This document shows, piece after piece, positions 23,011 through 33,660 of a DNA stretch of 64,000 bases (its first letter is position 1; every line of letters starts with the position of its first letter). A program made the position numbers and the translations under genes. Under the pieces are notes generated by a model. It had not been told where the DNA came from. It made no database searches and saw nothing but the letters and a program-made list of their open reading frames with translations. Source of the stretch: Prosopocoilus inquinatus (lineage: Eukaryota > Arthropoda > Insecta > Coleoptera > Lucanidae); assembly GCA_036172665.1 (NCBI GenBank), contig CM069875.1:23839806-23903805 (forward strand), written 5' to 3'.

Positions 23011-23083
23011 TAAGATTATCGCCTCAGAATTGAACAAAGAATCGTTCTACCTGGCGTTTGTCCGCATTTTTCTGGCCACCGTG
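23011..23083. repeat. right terminal inverted repeat of the intact transposon
   Basis: Inverse partner of 21328-21400. The transposase start codon lies about 350 bp inward, so this end holds the presumed promoter. Confidence 0.92.
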
Positions 23084-23085
23084 TA

Positions 23086-24322
23086 TAATTCAATCGATTT
23101 CATATGTTCAGTTTTTATTTTTCAACTATAACTATCAATTTAAAATGTTTTGGTTTTGTTTTTCTTATTTCATGTTGATCACGCATTGATGTTTTTTTTC
23201 TTTTATTCGAGCTAAAAATTATATAATAATAATATTTTTTCTTTTACTTTTTTTTAACTGATATACATTCTTGATCTTGTTTCCACAAAGAAAAGAATGA
23301 GATAACAATATTTTTAAGTCTTCGAATTAAATGGATCTAAAAAGTTATGCAATTTACGTAAATCTTTACATGTGGTTTTTGAACCACACTCCTACATCTC
23401 ATTCATTTAGTTTTCTGCATAACAATGACATACATACTTTACATTTTTAAAGCATGATACATACTACTGTGGCTACTTTGGAACCGAATATCAGAAATTC
23501 TTTGAATAGTTTCCAATGAGAATGATTTACTTAAAAATAGAACTACTTGTCTCGATTTTCCAGTTGAAAAGTAAAATTTAATTTTACTTTTCGTGCGCGC
23601 ACTCACACACACGCGAGGTTCATCCATGAATATAAAACACCTGAATTAACATAAGCTTCAATTAATATGTTAAATGAATAAAACATGTGCCAACGCAAAC
23701 ATTACATCATCTGCAAGGAGCAAATCGTCTTTCATGGTAATTGAGCTTCGTGTTTTCATTTTTGCGTTTCGCGGAAAAAGTGCATAAGGTATAATATGTG
23801 TGTATTTAAATTTAGATAAAGCGCAAAGATACATGTACAATTGCGCTCGTAATTATAATTGAATGAGTCTTCACAGTCAGGCAATTAAAATCATTTTTGT
23901 GTCAATTATACACATATAAAACGTCACGTGTGTTCAGAATTCATTAAGTTATGAGCCGCGGGCGAATATTTGCGCGTTTAACGTGTTAGCGTTAAAAGTT
24001 GAAGGACGAATAGTGCAAAATATTTGGTTAAATTTCGGCCTTTTTCAAGTCCCCAGAGTTTTGTGGAGGATAGCAAAACCTACCAAGACCGCAGTTAATC
24101 TAGATGCCCCACATAAAGAGGAGTTACTTTGCTACGGAAAAGTAACGTAACTTCCGCATAGAACAAAGAGGAATCTTATGAACTAATCATTAATCAGATA
24201 CGATTTGTATGTATGCAATACGTGTAAAAACGCAACAGTCCAGACCAGACATATTAATGTGTATCGGTTTTGTTGCTAAGTAAATTTAATTTTATACTTC
24301 TTTTTTCAATTAGACATACATA
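23086..24322. other. non-coding stretch
   Basis: No gene or bounded repeat recognised. Part of it may be the far side of the older element into which the intact transposon jumped. Confidence 0.35.
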
Positions 24323-24324
24323 TA

Positions 24325-24873
24325 CAGGGTATCTCAAGTTGTACGGCCTATTAAAAGTTTTCGGGGCAAGGAACATTCTGAAACTGATGCAAATATACAG
24401 GTGTTCCATTTACAAAAACTGAGTTGTGGGCAGTTAAACATAACAAGGTTACACACGATATTTTAACGAGGATGTGATTTCATAGGTTGGACGTTATTCT
24501 TTCAAACACAGGCATCCTGAATTTTGAACCTGATATTGTCGTAAATATATTCTCTCAAATAAAAGGTTACCGAAATAATTTTTCTAAGAAATTTGAAGAT
24601 ATCTTAAAAACCGTTATATTTAAGTGTAGGGAAGTCTTAACAATTTTTACTTAAAATAATGTGTAGAATCAGAATTTGCAATAAAAAATATAGCATTCCG
24701 TTTGAAATAATAAAGTTAATGGCGACTTCCGGCATATCCGGAAGTTATATAAAAGTGAAAATATTTTTGCCTGAAAGGTCACTTCCACCAAAGACAGTGT
24801 ATTAATTTTCAGAATGTTTGAATGTTCCTTTCCCCGAAAACTTTTAATAGGCCACATAACTTGGGATACTCTG
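24325..24873. repeat. Tc1/mariner-type MITE, family D copy 2
   Basis: The left TIR CAGGGTATCTCAAGTT and the right TIR AACTTGGGATACTCTG are inverted partners. They continue through GGCCTATTAAAAGTTTTCGG, which is exact in both, for about 55 bp. TA flanks both ends (24323-24324 and 24874-24875). Length 549 bp. Internal sequence from about 24397 matches the copy at 6632. The short frame at 24669-24857 (minus) is TIR read-through, not a gene. Confidence 0.88.
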
Positions 24874-25309
24874 TATAATCATCTATTACAACTTGGAATA
24901 CCCTATATGTCATTGTATCATGTTAACATTTTAGAGGAGTAAACAAAATTTTGATACTTCCCTGATTCATAGATCCCTTTTAGACCCTACACCTTTCTTG
25001 ACATATTAACTTTCATGACCCTTTACGATATTTTACAATAAAAATTAAAAAACGTCCATATTGTAAAATGAATTGATACTTCTCCTACTAATACTTCTAC
25101 TCTTGGGAATCCTCCATATTGGAACAAACCCCGGAAATAATTTAAGTTAAAGAATAAGTGGTGTACGAGTGCCGCAAGTCATATGTTTAGGTCCTTTCAT
25201 TTCTTAATTTTTGAAATGAATAAAACAAATCTCTCTTTGATTGAGTAATAACTAGATAATAACCGTTATAAACTTCCGCATATTTGAAGAAAATTAACGC
25301 TAATTAAAA

Positions 25310-25700
25310 GCGCAAGCAGACATTTCGGAACACATTAAAAAAAATGTCAAGGTCGCATACGTGCGAATCGGAGATTTTCGGCGACGCTGTTAAAGTGAAA
25401 GGCCGTAAACAAAGAGAAATTTACTTCGTCGACTGTGGCAGATAATATTGACGCATTGCCGGCGAAAGTTTCCAAAATCTCAATTTATGGCCGTGCGAAC
25501 GGAACCCACGTGATTTACCCGATGCGATGCGGAATTAAGTCGCAATTTTATTTATTTATTTATTTTTTTTTAGTGTTGTGCAATTTTTATGTGTTCTTGA
25601 CTTATAAGAAGGTTTAGAAATCGATTTCGCAACGACCGCAACATAAAAAAAGTGCGATTTACGATTGCAAATGAGTAGCGTCGGCGTGAAGCAAGACGGT
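25310..25700. promoter_or_regulatory. CG-richer island, possible enhancer
   Basis: It holds TCAAGGTCG (an exact FTZ-F1-type nuclear receptor site) near 25359, GTAAACAAA (forkhead type) near 25405 and CACGTG (E-box) near 25507, within about 150 bp. There is no sustained coding frame and no TIR. The motif matches are direct; function is inferred. Confidence 0.3.
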
Positions 25701-25752
25701 TTTGCTAACTCACCTTAAAGAGTTGAGAGAGAAATTGTTAGCAAACTTGTTT

Positions 25753-26040
25753 ATCTAACGAGCTTCTTGGTTTTAGATAGAATGTGTAATGTATATAATA
25801 CCAGACAAGTAACAAATGAAAAAATCTTACATTTTTGACACATTTTGTTTAGGATGAAGCGTGGTAAATACATAGTAAACACAGAAACCGAAACAGATTC
25901 AGTATATAACTTATCTATCTAACGAGCTTTTTGGTTTAGATGGAATGTGAAACAAGCAACAACTGAAAAAATCTTACATTCTTGACGTATGATTAGGGTA
26001 AATACCTATTAAAAAGAGAAATCGGAACCGCTCCAGTGTG
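25753..26040. repeat. tandem duplication, unit about 164 bp
   Basis: ATCTAACGAGCTTCTTGG at 25753 recurs as ATCTAACGAGCTTTTTGG at 25917. The following blocks GAAAAAATCTTACATT and AGAAATCGGAACCG-like also repeat. The second unit is shorter through internal deletion. Non-coding. Confidence 0.75.
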
Positions 26041-26144
26041 ACCACTCAATCCCCAAGTCTGGCATTGAGAAATTTTTTAATATCCGCAGGTGGTTGTTTC
26101 TATTCATCCATTCATTTCGATGAATATGGACCTTCATCTAACTA

Positions 26145-26359
26145 CACACAGAAAAAAATGAGTAGTAAAAAGTAACACAATTGTAGTAAAAATGGAGACA
26201 GACACAAATTATAGCAAATATTAGAAGAATTGTAATAAATTTTACGATAAGAATAGAGTCCTGCCTCACAATTGTATGAACAATTCCTACAATCCTACGA
26301 ATATCTCCTACAATTTGTTTCTGTCTCCATTTTTACTACAACTTTTTTTCTGTGCACTG
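26145..26359. repeat. MITE, family C copy 1
   Basis: The left end CACACAGAAAAAAATG and right end CTTTTTTTCTGTGCACTG are inverted partners, with TA on both sides (26143-26144 and 26360-26361). The inner arms GGAGACAGACACAAATT and AATTTGTTTCTGTCTCC pair strongly. A second copy lies at 50168-50357. The overlapping small frame at 26276 is not a gene. Confidence 0.78.
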
Positions 26360-26756
26360 TATTTTAAAGTATTTGGTATCAACATACTGAGAAAAACATT
26401 CCCAATAAAAACTAAAATCAAAAACAATCCAAAGAAATATTTTTTTCCAAATTACTTGATCGCATTAGAACTAAACTACATGACTCGTGGCTTTCAATAC
26501 TGGAAAACAAAAATTTCAAATATGTAAAAACATGTAGGATGTTCCATTTAAAATAACAAAGTTGATATTACTTCCGGTGAAATCAAAAGTCCAGTAGGTA
26601 TATATCTGAAAATTCAAATTAAATTTTTGTTTAATTCATCGTTTTCAAATTTTAAACAAACCTTAAAATTCTAGAAGGGCGAATATACGGCCTTGAGACA
26701 CATGGTAGAAATTCAATGAAGACAAATGAAACGATAACGTTATAAATAGTTTAAAC

Positions 26757-26793
26757 AGCGACATCGTACGATCACTTTTTGACCTAACATTGC
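26757..26793 (+). repeat. dispersed repeat, copy 1 of 3
   Basis: ATCGTACGATCACTTTTTGAC then CTAACATTGCA. Near-identical copies occur at 56845-56881 (plus) and 33628-33660 (minus). Element boundaries are unknown. Confidence 0.55.
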
Positions 26794-27192
26794 ATTAACA
26801 TCGACAAATTGAAGCCAGTTTGCTACATAATAACTCATCCCGTAGCCCATAGTATGAACACGGAAGCGGGGGACCCAGTGTTTCAAAACTTAATGTAATA
26901 ATAAAAGGTTAAATATTGAAAAGGTATTTTAAAATTTTACAATATAGGTATTATTCTAGTGATCAGTAATATTAATGAACTGATTATAATCAATCTAATT
27001 CAATTCAAATTTAGTTCAAATCAGAACTACAGTGTAGTCATCACGTCATCAACAACAGCCACGCATTGTCTACCATTATTAAAACAATTGATATGAAAAC
27101 CAAAGTAAAGTTTAAAGTTAATCTGTCAGTGACGTACAGACCCTAAACAATTAACTCCTGGTTACACAGTATTACGTTGCAGAAATAAAACA

Positions 27193-27440
27193 TATATCAA
27201 AAGTGGTCTTTTTTAGCTTAAAACTAAAAAGATGAATTTAAAACATTAACAAAAAAACATGTTTACAACTTAAAAGTAAAGCCACTTATATCAAAAGAGT
27301 TCTTTATTAGCTTAAAATTATAAAAAATGAATTTAAAAGATTATCAAAAAAAAAACATGTTCAAAACAGATAGTATGTTTTTAATTCGGTGTTTTAAACA
27401 TGTTTTAAACATTATGTTTTAAACAGTTTGTTTTAAACTT
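27193..27440. repeat. 94-bp tandem duplication followed by a short palindromic array
   Basis: TATATCAAAAG, TTAGCTTAAAA, GATGAATTTAAAA and ACATGTT occur in order twice, offset 94 bp. Directly after, GTTTTAAAC or close variants occur about four times at 27390-27440. Confidence 0.7.
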
Positions 27441-28162
27441 TCCAACCCTGCCTAATACCAAGTTGATTTCAATTGCTTAAGCTAGCTGTAAAGGAAAAAT
27501 ATATTTGACTTTACAACACTTTCGTTTATATCTTAAAAGAGGCAAGAAAAAGAACAATTCTGTTAGACTTGAATTAAGCACTGTTTAAAGATATTTCTAA
27601 ATACCTCTGCAATTAATTGACAGCTTGAAAACTTTATTGGTAAAGTGAAACAGTTGATCTTGGGTGACAGAAAAAGGCCAACTACAGCATGCTTTGTAGG
27701 TAGCTGGCATATCACTCAAGAGAGAATCAATTGTGATTATCATGGAACGGATTCGATTAAATACAAACGAGGCGGCAAAGGTATAACGCTGTAGCCATGC
27801 ATCAATGCCCACAATCTCGTTGCCGACTCGTTTGAAATAAACCGAACAAAATATATAATTCCGTCCTGTAATGATTATTGTGTCTTATGAGGATTTTTCT
27901 CTAGCGATGTAACATTCCTGCTGTCGTGATTTATGTACTGTTTTTGTACTTCTGTTGCATAGGAAAATTAAGGAGTGAAGAGTAAAGAAGTACGTTCTTT
28001 ATAAAAATAACAATAATTTTGAATGGTGGTTGAACATTGTCAATTCAATTCATAAACTTGCGAACACTTTGAGTATTAATAACGATTTGCGTTAGGAGTC
28101 ATTAAACAAAACTGATTAAAATGTGTTTCTCGACGAACAACGAAATGTTTTGTATACAATTA

Positions 28163-28381
28163 GACCCAAACTACACGAGCGGGTTTTCCGCCGCGTTAAA
28201 CACGCCGCGGATTGCACGTCTGAATGGAAACCATGCATACAAACGAGTGAAACTAGACGAACGGAACGCGACGTTTATTCCGTTCGTCTAGCTTCACACA
28301 TTTGTAAGTATAGTTTTCATTCAGACGTGCAATCCACGGCGTGTTTATCGCGGCGGAAAATCCGTTGGTGTAGTTTGGCTC
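28163..28381. repeat. 219-bp near-perfect palindromic MITE
   Basis: The ends GACCCAAACTACAC and GTGTAGTTTGGCTC are inverted. Arms of about 108 bp run to a central AACGCGACGTTTATTCCGTT with almost no loop. TTA flanks both sides (28160-28162 and 28382-28384), which fits the PIF/Harbinger TWA preference. It is CG-rich. The 110-codon frame at 28123-28455 reads through the palindrome and is not a gene. Confidence 0.85.
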
Positions 28382-28559
28382 TTATTTACGAAATTACGAA
28401 GTTTGTTGTTGTTATTGTTCTATTGAGTTTTACTTTTCTTGTGTTATTTTGGTAACTTTGTATGCAAAATTATCGTAACAGAAAAACATCGGTTCTATCG
28501 ATACAAAGCATATTACTTTGTTTCTTGAGAGAAAGTATTTAATTCGTATGGTAATTGGT

Positions 28560-28870
28560 CAAGCGGCAGACTGGTTTGCGAGATGGTAAAGTTATTTTTA
28601 GAAAGAGAGACCAAGACGGATAAGATTTCAGTTTGGACATTATTCGCGTACATAATTTTAACGATTTATGAGCGAAGAATGCTCGTATCCGGGACTTGCC
28701 TGGTCCATAAACAACACGCAGGCGGACGTATCACGGATCACGCAGCCATATGAACCTTAAAGCTGGCGGATATGGAACAATCGGATTTATTACGTTTGCG
28801 TGGTCGTGAAGCTTTCATATAATTAATGATAATTTATAATTAGAGCAAGCCTCTTCGGAGCGACAACTTG
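28560..28870. promoter_or_regulatory. CG-richer island, possible enhancer
   Basis: A balanced-composition block with ATAAACAACA (forkhead type), TTTATTACG and TTTATGAG (caudal/posterior Hox type), and AATTAATGATAATTTATAAT homeodomain-rich text at its end. It has no open frame and no inverted ends. Confidence 0.25.
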
Positions 28871-29212
28871 TTGTACATCGCAGTTTTTAGGACACTTTAA
28901 TTTTAATTTTAATTTATTTATTTCTTTATTTAACAAGTACATGTACATTTAAACAGTTTACATGAACCACAAAAGTTAATGCAAGGTAATCGAAATCTAA
29001 CAGAAAGTTAAGAATAAAATAATTAAATTCTCGTCATCAAGGGATAATTAATGGTCGTAAATTATGAATTAAAAATTCACTTCAAATTATGAATGCATGA
29101 TTCACTGCTTTCGACCCATCACAAAACCTAACATTCATAATTTTCTATTATAAATATGTCCAGTACCCATGTTTTCCTTTAAATCATCTCGCTAGACCGT
29201 TTCGAGTATATA

Positions 29213-29276
29213 CTGTAACACTGCCTCGTGAGCACGCTCAGGTGTGCATACTTAATATGGCGGGATCTGTATAATA
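29213..29276 (+). repeat. dispersed repeat shared with 61389-61452
   Basis: CTGTAACACTGCCTCGTGAG, GCGTGC-like and TACTTAAT blocks align over about 64 bp with 61389-61452. The boundaries and parent element are unknown. Confidence 0.5.
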
Positions 29277-29943
29277 AACGCAGAATAGAAGTTTAAAAAG
29301 TATAACATTGCATTCGCAGATTGTGCCCATTATTCACTCGAATGATTTATTCCATTCGCCTACAGCTCACTCTGCAAGCCTAACCTTCGTAAGTAATGAC
29401 TGTCATCGTCTCTCAAATAATAACATACTATTGTTAAATAAGTGTTAAGTGTACTCTTACTTGTAGAAAAAGATTAGATATCTCACTGAATATGAAATTA
29501 AGACAAAATTATGCAAGGATACGTAGAGGCTACGGCTATATTGTAATAGTTCTAGTTGTTTTTAATTCTGTTAACTTTGAATTTGTAATATCTGTACACC
29601 CTGTTTCAAAGTAAGTCGGCACCATTGCAAACTTTCTTATTTTTAAAGCTACAGAGTCGTTCAAATCAGCAATCTTGTTTGACCTGTTCCGCTTATTACA
29701 AATATGAAAACAGAAAAACAATTTAATGTGAAGTTTTCGAGATATCTTCTGTTACATGTTTTCTTTTAATGGAACATCCTGTGTATTATCATCGTAAACG
29801 AAAGAAAATTAAATTCTAGTATTAAGTCCTTATGTACGTCATTTTTCGAAAATGTCATATAACTAGAAGCTACACAAGCTCAAAGAAACATAAACAGAAT
29901 TGCCTTGTATAATCACAGCGCGTGAAGTCAAAATTTTAACAGT

Positions 29944-29961
29944 AATATATATATATATATA
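29944..29961. repeat. (TA)n microsatellite
   Basis: About nine AT dinucleotides in a row. Confidence 0.9.
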
Positions 29962-30873
29962 AAAAGAAATGGGAGTGGAAATAGCAAAATCAAAAGAAAA
30001 TTTATTAGTATACAACTAATATACCATTTAATTAATTATTCAAGTACATAAGCATAGATAATTTAAATACAAATTGGATGAAAACTAGGAATATCACTAC
30101 TGAAAAGAATAAACAAAATCGGTTCAGGGACACATTCCAGCGGTACACCAATATTGAGTGACCTTGTACAGTTTTCGTCCCTTGGAAACTGGTACACTAA
30201 GAATTGATAAATTGATAAATATCAAAAATTCGAAATTTTATAATAATCAAACCTTCATATTTAATATATTTAAAATGGATATAAGTACATTTTGTAAGTT
30301 TTTTATCATACTATTTTTTATTTGAAGAAATCGCATAATTCAAGACAAAATTACAAGACAATATACAGAAACAATAAAAAAAATTGTTCATCTTTCTTCG
30401 ACCTTTTAATTTTAAATACAAATACGTATCTCAGAATACGAATAATTGCACTTATACCCCTTTTATTCTATTCTGGTGTTTTGTTTTTGTTTATATTCGT
30501 CTTGTTACTCCCATTATATTTCAATCTTTGAATTCTGTTTATGTACTTTTGTTAACACTACAATCTTAGAATCAAATGTCAATCTGTACAATGATTTATA
30601 TATCTTTATTTTTTTCTGACATCTTCCTTTTACCAGTTTGTTTTCTGTTCCTACGGCTTCCATTCTTTGATTTACTTAATCCTCTAGTTTTCCTTGGGCC
30701 TCTAAGGTCGTTCCCGTTTGACAACGTTTCTACAAACCTCGCGTACATTCTTCCATCTGCCGCGAGCATTATAAGTATTTTAATAGTCACTATCAATCGA
30801 AACGTCAATTTTAATTCACGAAATTGAAAATTATCATATAAATATTCACCAAAAAAGTGTATAAATTAAATTT

Positions 30874-31311
30874 TTGAGAGAGTATTCGATATTTAAAATT
30901 AAGTCATTAATATCTTCTAATAAAATACATGTCAAGTACAATGACCAAAATTACCCGCGACTATACGTACCTGCACATACGACACATGACAATTTTTTGT
31001 TTACCTTGTTCCTTCCCAACTTGCCCTATACTTGCTTAGGCATCCCGCAAAAAAAATTTCTACCCTCTACGCTTATTCATATATTAATATATTACGATGA
31101 TTCAACAACATTAATTGGCGGAGGCTGCACGCGCCAGAGCCTGACACGTCAAAATCTCGAAGTTTCCGTAACTGACTGTCTATTTCCACGATGGAATTTT
31201 ATGGATAATTCCACAGACTGCAAGACGCTCTCGGACGGTCGGCCGGAATTCTTCAGACTAGAAGCTCCGAGAAAAAGAGCCCGGCTACAAAAAGACGCGT
31301 GCGGACAATAG
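30874..31311 (+). CDS. unsupported 145-codon open frame
   Basis: The longest frame in the window after the transposase. It begins at a non-ATG codon. The last 60 residues (ending RLEAPRKRARLQKDACGQ) come from a CG-richer patch at 31110-31320. No family motif, signal peptide or domain is recognised. There is no convincing acceptor or Kozak-like start. Such a frame can arise by chance in 64 kb. I list it because length and local composition make it the next best candidate for real coding sequence. Confidence 0.12.
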   Translation: MREYSIFKIKSLISSNKIHVKYNDQNYPRLYVPAHTTHDNFLFTLFLPNLPYTCLGIPQKKFLPSTLIHILIYYDDSTTLIGGGCTRQSLTRQNLEVSVTDCLFPRWNFMDNSTDCKTLSDGRPEFFRLEAPRKRARLQKDACGQ

Positions 31312-31428
31312 AGTCGGTCATTGACAGTTCGAAGTAGAGTTTACATTTAACATTAATTGCTCAGCAATTATTATTATAAATTAGTTTTTCGCATTACATG
31401 TTCCTACTGGCATCTTTTCTTCCTCTAG

Positions 31429-31640
31429 TATTATTTCATCTCTTCATTATCTCATCTTCCTTTAATAAAATCTCATCTCTTCGTCCTCCCGACTGTTACT
31501 TTCTTACTGCTAAAATTCTTGTGGTTTCCTTTACTATTATTTCATCTCTTCATTATCTCATCTTTCTTTAATACAATCTCATCTCTTCGTCCTCCTGACT
31601 GTTACTTTCTTACTACTGAATTTCTTGCGGTTCATCCTTC
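31429..31640. repeat. two-copy tandem repeat, unit 106 bp
   Basis: TATTATTTCATCTCTTCATT at 31429 recurs exactly 106 bp later at 31535. The rest of the unit, including TCATCTCTTCGTCCTCC and GACTGTTACTTTCTTACT, repeats with few changes. The strand is strongly pyrimidine-biased (CTT/TCT-rich). Confidence 0.88.
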
Positions 31641-32527
31641 AATCTTCTTCTCTTATTGTATCATCATTCTTATTATTTGCCTTTACTGTTGCTATCTATT
31701 CCCCGTTCCTTAAAATTCCTTAGTATTTGAAGTACGAAGTTTTTTTAATCTCGAACCGGACAGAAACATCATCGACAAGAACCAACTTCAACTTAGCATT
31801 TGACTTTATTTAAACTGTATGCAATTATATATTACGCACAAAAAATACTCATCTTGGGCATGCAATCGCATTTTTCGCTATCACAATTTTTTATTTACTT
31901 TCGGAATGTCGCTGGGCCCGGGAAAAATATTTGGGTCTTAAATTGTAAGAGCTCTACTATCCATTAAAGTTAAATAAGTTAAAACCTCTGAACGCTCAAC
32001 TTATAAACAATTTTTTGGCGAGTTACCGGTTTCTTATGATAATTGAATCGATGTATTTTCGCATAGCACCGGTTTATTTTTGAAATCGTCATTTATACTG
32101 TTACCGTGCAAATTTCCCCGGTTGTTTTGAGCCAGCCTGTATGTTGTATTGCGAGTTAAAAATAGATGTGTTTTCAGGCTAGCCGCCGGCGTGCTGGCGA
32201 AATCAACCTTTCGTCGCATTTGCGGTGTTTTTTTTTATCGCCGACGCAGATCTCTTTTACAACGCCGCTCGTTTCGGGCTGCACTTAATTACACATTCTC
32301 CGCGCTTGCTTTACGACTTTGTGTTCTTTGAGAAAATACGTTTGTTTATTTTACCCAGGGAAAAGTGTTAGGCTGTTTTCAATTCGCTTTATGGGCTTTC
32401 ACGCGGCGTCGGCTTGACGCGTTTTTTTTTTGTTCCTTTTTTCTCTTGCTTAGTCAGTTATAATTTCGATTTCATTCTATGTCGCAATCTCTACCGCCGT
32501 GTGAAACGAACTATGACATTCGAATTG

Positions 32528-32572
32528 ATTGGCTGAGGCTTAGTCAAACACTTATTGGGATTGGTTCATTGG
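32528..32572. promoter_or_regulatory. cluster of four CCAAT boxes
   Basis: ATTGG (inverse of CCAAT, the NF-Y site) occurs at 32528, 32554, 32560 and 32568, four times in 45 bp. It lies inside a CG-rich island (about 32150-33600) that stands out from the AT-rich surroundings, just upstream of a candidate spliced transcript. NF-Y sites are typical of proximal promoters. No TATA box is evident. Confidence 0.4.
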
Positions 32573-32706
32573 TATGATTTTGGAATGTTCTCCCCCGTTC
32601 TCCCCGTTTTAACTCGTTACCACGAACCAAGTTCTGGATTCATTCCCAAATTAATTCCCGCAGTGATCGCAAGTAATTTGTGTGTTGGGTGAGTGATTTT
32701 CACTCG

Positions 32707-33021
32707 ATGTTGTGCGTAAATTCGTCCTCTGCGTGGACAAATTCCCCTTCGGCTTTGACCGGATCCTGTGCGATTGCTGCAGCAATAAACGCTTGTTTTG
32801 CGTTTTCCTCAGAAAGCCTGCTTGTTAGGGGAGGTGAGTTAATAAGTGTGGGAAATTGTTTGATTCGTGTGTAATGGGGGGCATATTTGTTTCTTTCTTC
32901 AGGCTTTCCCCCCCCCCCCTTTTTGCGTTTGGGATATCGAAATTTCTGCGAGAAGTGTAGAAATTACCTTCCGCCGACGGACTCGACCCGAGACTCGTCA
33001 ATTTGCCCTCTCCGTGGCTGA
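32707..33021 (+). CDS. candidate two-exon small gene, 81 codons
   Basis: A candidate intron at 32834-32902 (69 bp) has a near-consensus donor (GAG|GTGAGTTAA) and acceptor (TTTCTTTCTTCAG), a typical insect intron length. Splicing joins an ATG frame at 32707 to exon 2 without shifting and ends at a TGA at 33019-33021. The predicted product starts MLCVNSSSAWTNSPS and has an Ala-rich hydrophobic stretch (residues about 16-35), then a PPPP motif encoded by a run of 12 C. No family is recognised. Exon 2 may run to a further donor-like GTAAGT at 33216, so both exons could equally be untranslated leader of a larger gene or a non-coding RNA. The opposite strand has a rival exon (see findings). Confidence 0.25.
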
Positions 33022-33627
33022 CGTGTTGCGGCCCGAGGAAAATTTGGGACCGCCTAACTGACCAACGGACAAGGTCGGACCTTTTTTATTTCTTTTTTTT
33101 AATTGATTATTGTTGCGAACAACGAACGCTTGTTTTACCTCGAACGTCACCCTTACGAGTAGAGGACCCCTTACGAGGGATTTGAATCAATCCTTTTTCT
33201 TTTCCTCTTTGCAACGTAAGTTTGTTGCGTAATTACTTAATTTGTTTTTTTTTTGTTTGTGGTCTGTACGCGCCACTTTAATGAACACTTAAATTTTGTT
33301 GTGTCGCATTTATTTCTTTTTGTTGTTTTGTGTACTGCGTGGTTTATTTTGTAAACTGTTTAATTTTTCACTGTTCTGTTTTTCTTTTTTTGTGTAAATA
33401 AAACAATTTGTTTAACAAGGACGTACCGCGTTTTTCTTAATTTCCCGCGGAAAGTAAATTAAATTGAGTGGCGCCTTTTTGTTAGTTTTTTTTGTTTGGG
33501 TCGTTGTTGTTGGTTTGAGATTACACCCACGCCTGTCACGACTGTTAGCTGCCGGATGCGTCGAAACTGACGTCACGATGCAACATCTGATTATCTTCCT
33601 GGAAAGGTAAGGTAGCAATACCGTCAT

Positions 33628-33660
33628 GCAATGTCAGGTCAAAAAGCGATAGTAAGATGT
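33628..33660 (-). repeat. dispersed repeat, copy 2 of 3
   Basis: TGCAATGTCAGGTCAAAAAG is the inverse of the repeat at 26757 and 56845. Confidence 0.55.

Larger units (their letters stand above)
21328..23083 (-). mobile_element. complete Tc1/mariner-superfamily transposon, apparently intact
   Basis: The element is 1756 bp. It has 73-bp terminal inverted repeats (21328-21400 and 23011-23083), the outer 32 bp identical (starting CACGGTGGCCAGAAAAATGC). TA flanks both sides (21326-21327 and 23084-23085), the expected target duplication. It carries one uninterrupted transposase gene on the minus strand. Identical outer TIRs, an open frame and a clean TA duplication suggest a young, possibly still mobile copy. 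It sits beside an older relic of a related element. Confidence 0.95.

Noticed and set aside
28123..28455. 110-codon open frame
   Set aside because: It reads through the palindromic MITE at 28163-28381. Its arms give mirror-image residues and CG-richness alone keeps it open.
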